From: Streptomyces toyocaensis
GTDB lineage: Bacteria > Actinomycetota > Actinomycetes > Streptomycetales > Streptomycetaceae
NCBI RefSeq assembly: GCF_000725125.1
Contig: NZ_JFCB01000037.1
Location: 1 to 56,794, forward strand
Direction: 5' to 3'
Length of the DNA: 56,794 nucleotides
Below the pieces are notes generated by a model. The model searched no databases. It had not been told where the DNA came from and saw only the letters and a list, made by a program, of their open reading frames with translations. The translations under genes were made by a program, and so were the position numbers. This document shows, piece after piece, positions 55,813 through 56,794 of this stretch (positions within the stretch are counted from its first letter, which is position 1; each line of letters opens with the position of its first letter).

Positions 55813-56057
55813 GCCGCCGGGGCACGCCCGGCGGCGGGACGCACCCGCCGCGCCCGCGGCCGGAGGGGACCGTCCGTCGCGCCTTTTCGTGCGAATACGG
55901 GGGTGTCCCCTCGGTCTGCCCGGGCAGGAGACTTCCTGAACGTGCCGGACGCGGTGGTCGCGAGGGACACGGGAACCGGATGTGCCGTGCGCGCGTGACC
56001 AACCGAGTACGGCGAATTTTTCATTGTGAACTGGTGACACGGTGAGGTGAAGCGCTG

Positions 56058-56603
56058 ATGAGCACCACCCGGCCCTACTCGCCGGGCGACCGCGGTCAGG
56101 AGCCCGGCGGCGCTTCCGGGATGCCCGGGGACGCGGTGCCGGCCGGGGGCGCGCCCGACAGCGGCGTGGCCGCTCCGCCGGTGTCCCCGGACGGCGGCCG
56201 GATCCGCCGGCTGGACTTCGACGGCCAGAGCGGCGTCGTGCCGCTCGCCCGTGATTTCACCCGTCAGGCGCTGTACGAGTGGGGCTGGTTGCCCGCGTCC
56301 TCCGCCGACCAGCGGGCCGCTGCGGAGGACGTCCTGCTCGTCGTCTCCGAGCTCGTCACCAACGCGTGCCTGCACGCGGAGGGGCCCGACCACCTGGCCA
56401 TCACCTGCGACAGGAAGGTGATCCGGCTGGAGGTCACCGACCGGGGCACGGGCCAGCCGGCCCCGCGCACCCCGCACCAGGCGGGCCGGCCGGGCGGCCA
56501 CGGCATGTTCATCGTGCAGCGGCTCTGCCTGGACTGGGGTGTCGTGCGGGTCCGGGACGTCGCGGGCAAGACGGTCTGGGCCGAACTCGGCACCCCCGCC
56601 TGA
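56058..56603 (+). CDS. RsbW/SpoIIAB-like anti-sigma ATP-binding protein
   Basis: A 181-residue protein. Residues 1-48 are a Gly/Pro/Ala-rich tail, longer than in Bacillus RsbW. The GHKL ATPase domain (about 50-178) has the N-box VVSELVTNACLHA, the G1 box EVTDRGTG, and the G2-like GGHGMFIVQRL. In this class the protein both binds a sigma factor and phosphorylates the STAS partner. The ATG follows GAGGTGAAG. Position beside the STAS protein and the SigB-family sigma factor makes it a good candidate for the anti-sigma factor of that sigma, although Streptomyces genomes encode many such proteins. Confidence 0.88.
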   Translation: MSTTRPYSPGDRGQEPGGASGMPGDAVPAGGAPDSGVAAPPVSPDGGRIRRLDFDGQSGVVPLARDFTRQALYEWGWLPASSADQRAAAEDVLLVVSELVTNACLHAEGPDHLAITCDRKVIRLEVTDRGTGQPAPRTPHQAGRPGGHGMFIVQRLCLDWGVVRVRDVAGKTVWAELGTPA

Positions 56604-56794
56604 CCTCGCCGTCCCTCGGCAACCGCCGCTCCTCCGGGCCGCACCCCGACCACGGCATCCTGCGCCCGCCCAGCCACCCCGCGGCGTCCGGCCCGGTCCG
56701 CGCGCCCGCCCCGCCACGGCGCCGGGCGGGCGGCCTCGACTCCGTCCGCCCCGTCCGCCCCTGCGCCCACGGCCCGCCCGGACACGGCGCCAGG
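56604..56794. other. Right edge, nothing recognised
   Basis: The last 191 nt are GC-rich with no convincing start, stop or domain. Any gene here would continue beyond the window, and a frame on either strand could be a fragment. Confidence 0.5.

Noticed and set aside
56264..56785. Minus-strand frame at the right edge
   Set aside because: It overlaps the RsbW-like gene, has low-complexity composition and no domain.

Overview
The window is a high-GC actinobacterial chromosome segment, almost certainly Streptomyces. Codons are strongly GC-biased at third positions, GTG and TTG starts are common, and the leaderless promoters, the bldA-type tRNA-Leu(UAA), the paired Rpf muralytic enzymes and the DUF501/Ppx/DivIC/enolase neighbourhood all fit. 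From memory the gene order resembles the S. coelicolor region from about sigI to mfd and beyond, in reversed orientation. That comparison could not be checked here. I see no insertion sequence, integrase, CRISPR array or broken gene; this looks like conserved core chromosome.

Layout. 1-2.6 kb: the end of a proline-rich deaminase/SUKH-like protein and a DivIVA/FilP-like coiled-coil protein. 2.7-8.7 kb: a DUF485-SSS carboxylate symporter, then a MacB/FtsX-type ABC ATPase-permease pair. 9.0-12.6 kb: the transcription-repair coupling factor mfd. 12.6-19.8 kb: a small MT0933-type antitoxin-like protein, a secreted HNH-type nuclease lipoprotein, a small secreted protein, an atypical N6-methylase-like protein, a membrane protein translationally coupled to a Ser/Thr kinase with a TPR-like tail, and a SurA-like lipoprotein. 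19.8-24.6 kb: mazG, a cytochrome P450 and two resuscitation-promoting-factor genes, the second behind a ydaO-type (c-di-AMP) riboswitch. 24.8-28.2 kb: eno, divIC, a DUF501 gene and ppx. 28.3-31.7 kb: a Rex-type operator, NADH dehydrogenase II and a cyclopropane-fatty-acid-synthase-like methyltransferase. 31.8-35.1 kb: a second, paralogous ABC pair on the minus strand. 35.5 kb: tRNA-Leu(UAA), bldA. 35.9-42.6 kb: a BI-1 family membrane protein, small unknowns, a thiolase, an SGNH hydrolase and cystathionine beta-synthase. 42.9-47 kb: membrane proteins, an LCP cell-wall ligase and an RpiR regulator. 47-54.1 kb: a diaminopimelate-decarboxylase-like enzyme divergent from a tightly packed histidine-utilisation operon (hutU, an M20 amidohydrolase, hutF, hutI). 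54.3-56.6 kb: a SigB/SigF-family sigma factor divergent from an anti-anti-sigma factor and an RsbW-like kinase.

How the parts fit. Several genes concern the envelope and development: Rpf hydrolases, LCP, DivIC, two envelope-type ABC systems, the sigma/partner-switch module and bldA. The hut operon encodes everything from urocanate to glutamate provided the M20 enzyme acts as the N-formylglutamate deformylase; hutH is not in the window. Convergent gene pairs are commonly separated by long, near-perfect hairpins that look like bidirectional terminators. By eye I found no in-frame TTA codon in the genes called here, so none of them appears to be a direct bldA target. All family names rest on recognisable motifs. 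No database search or structure prediction was run.
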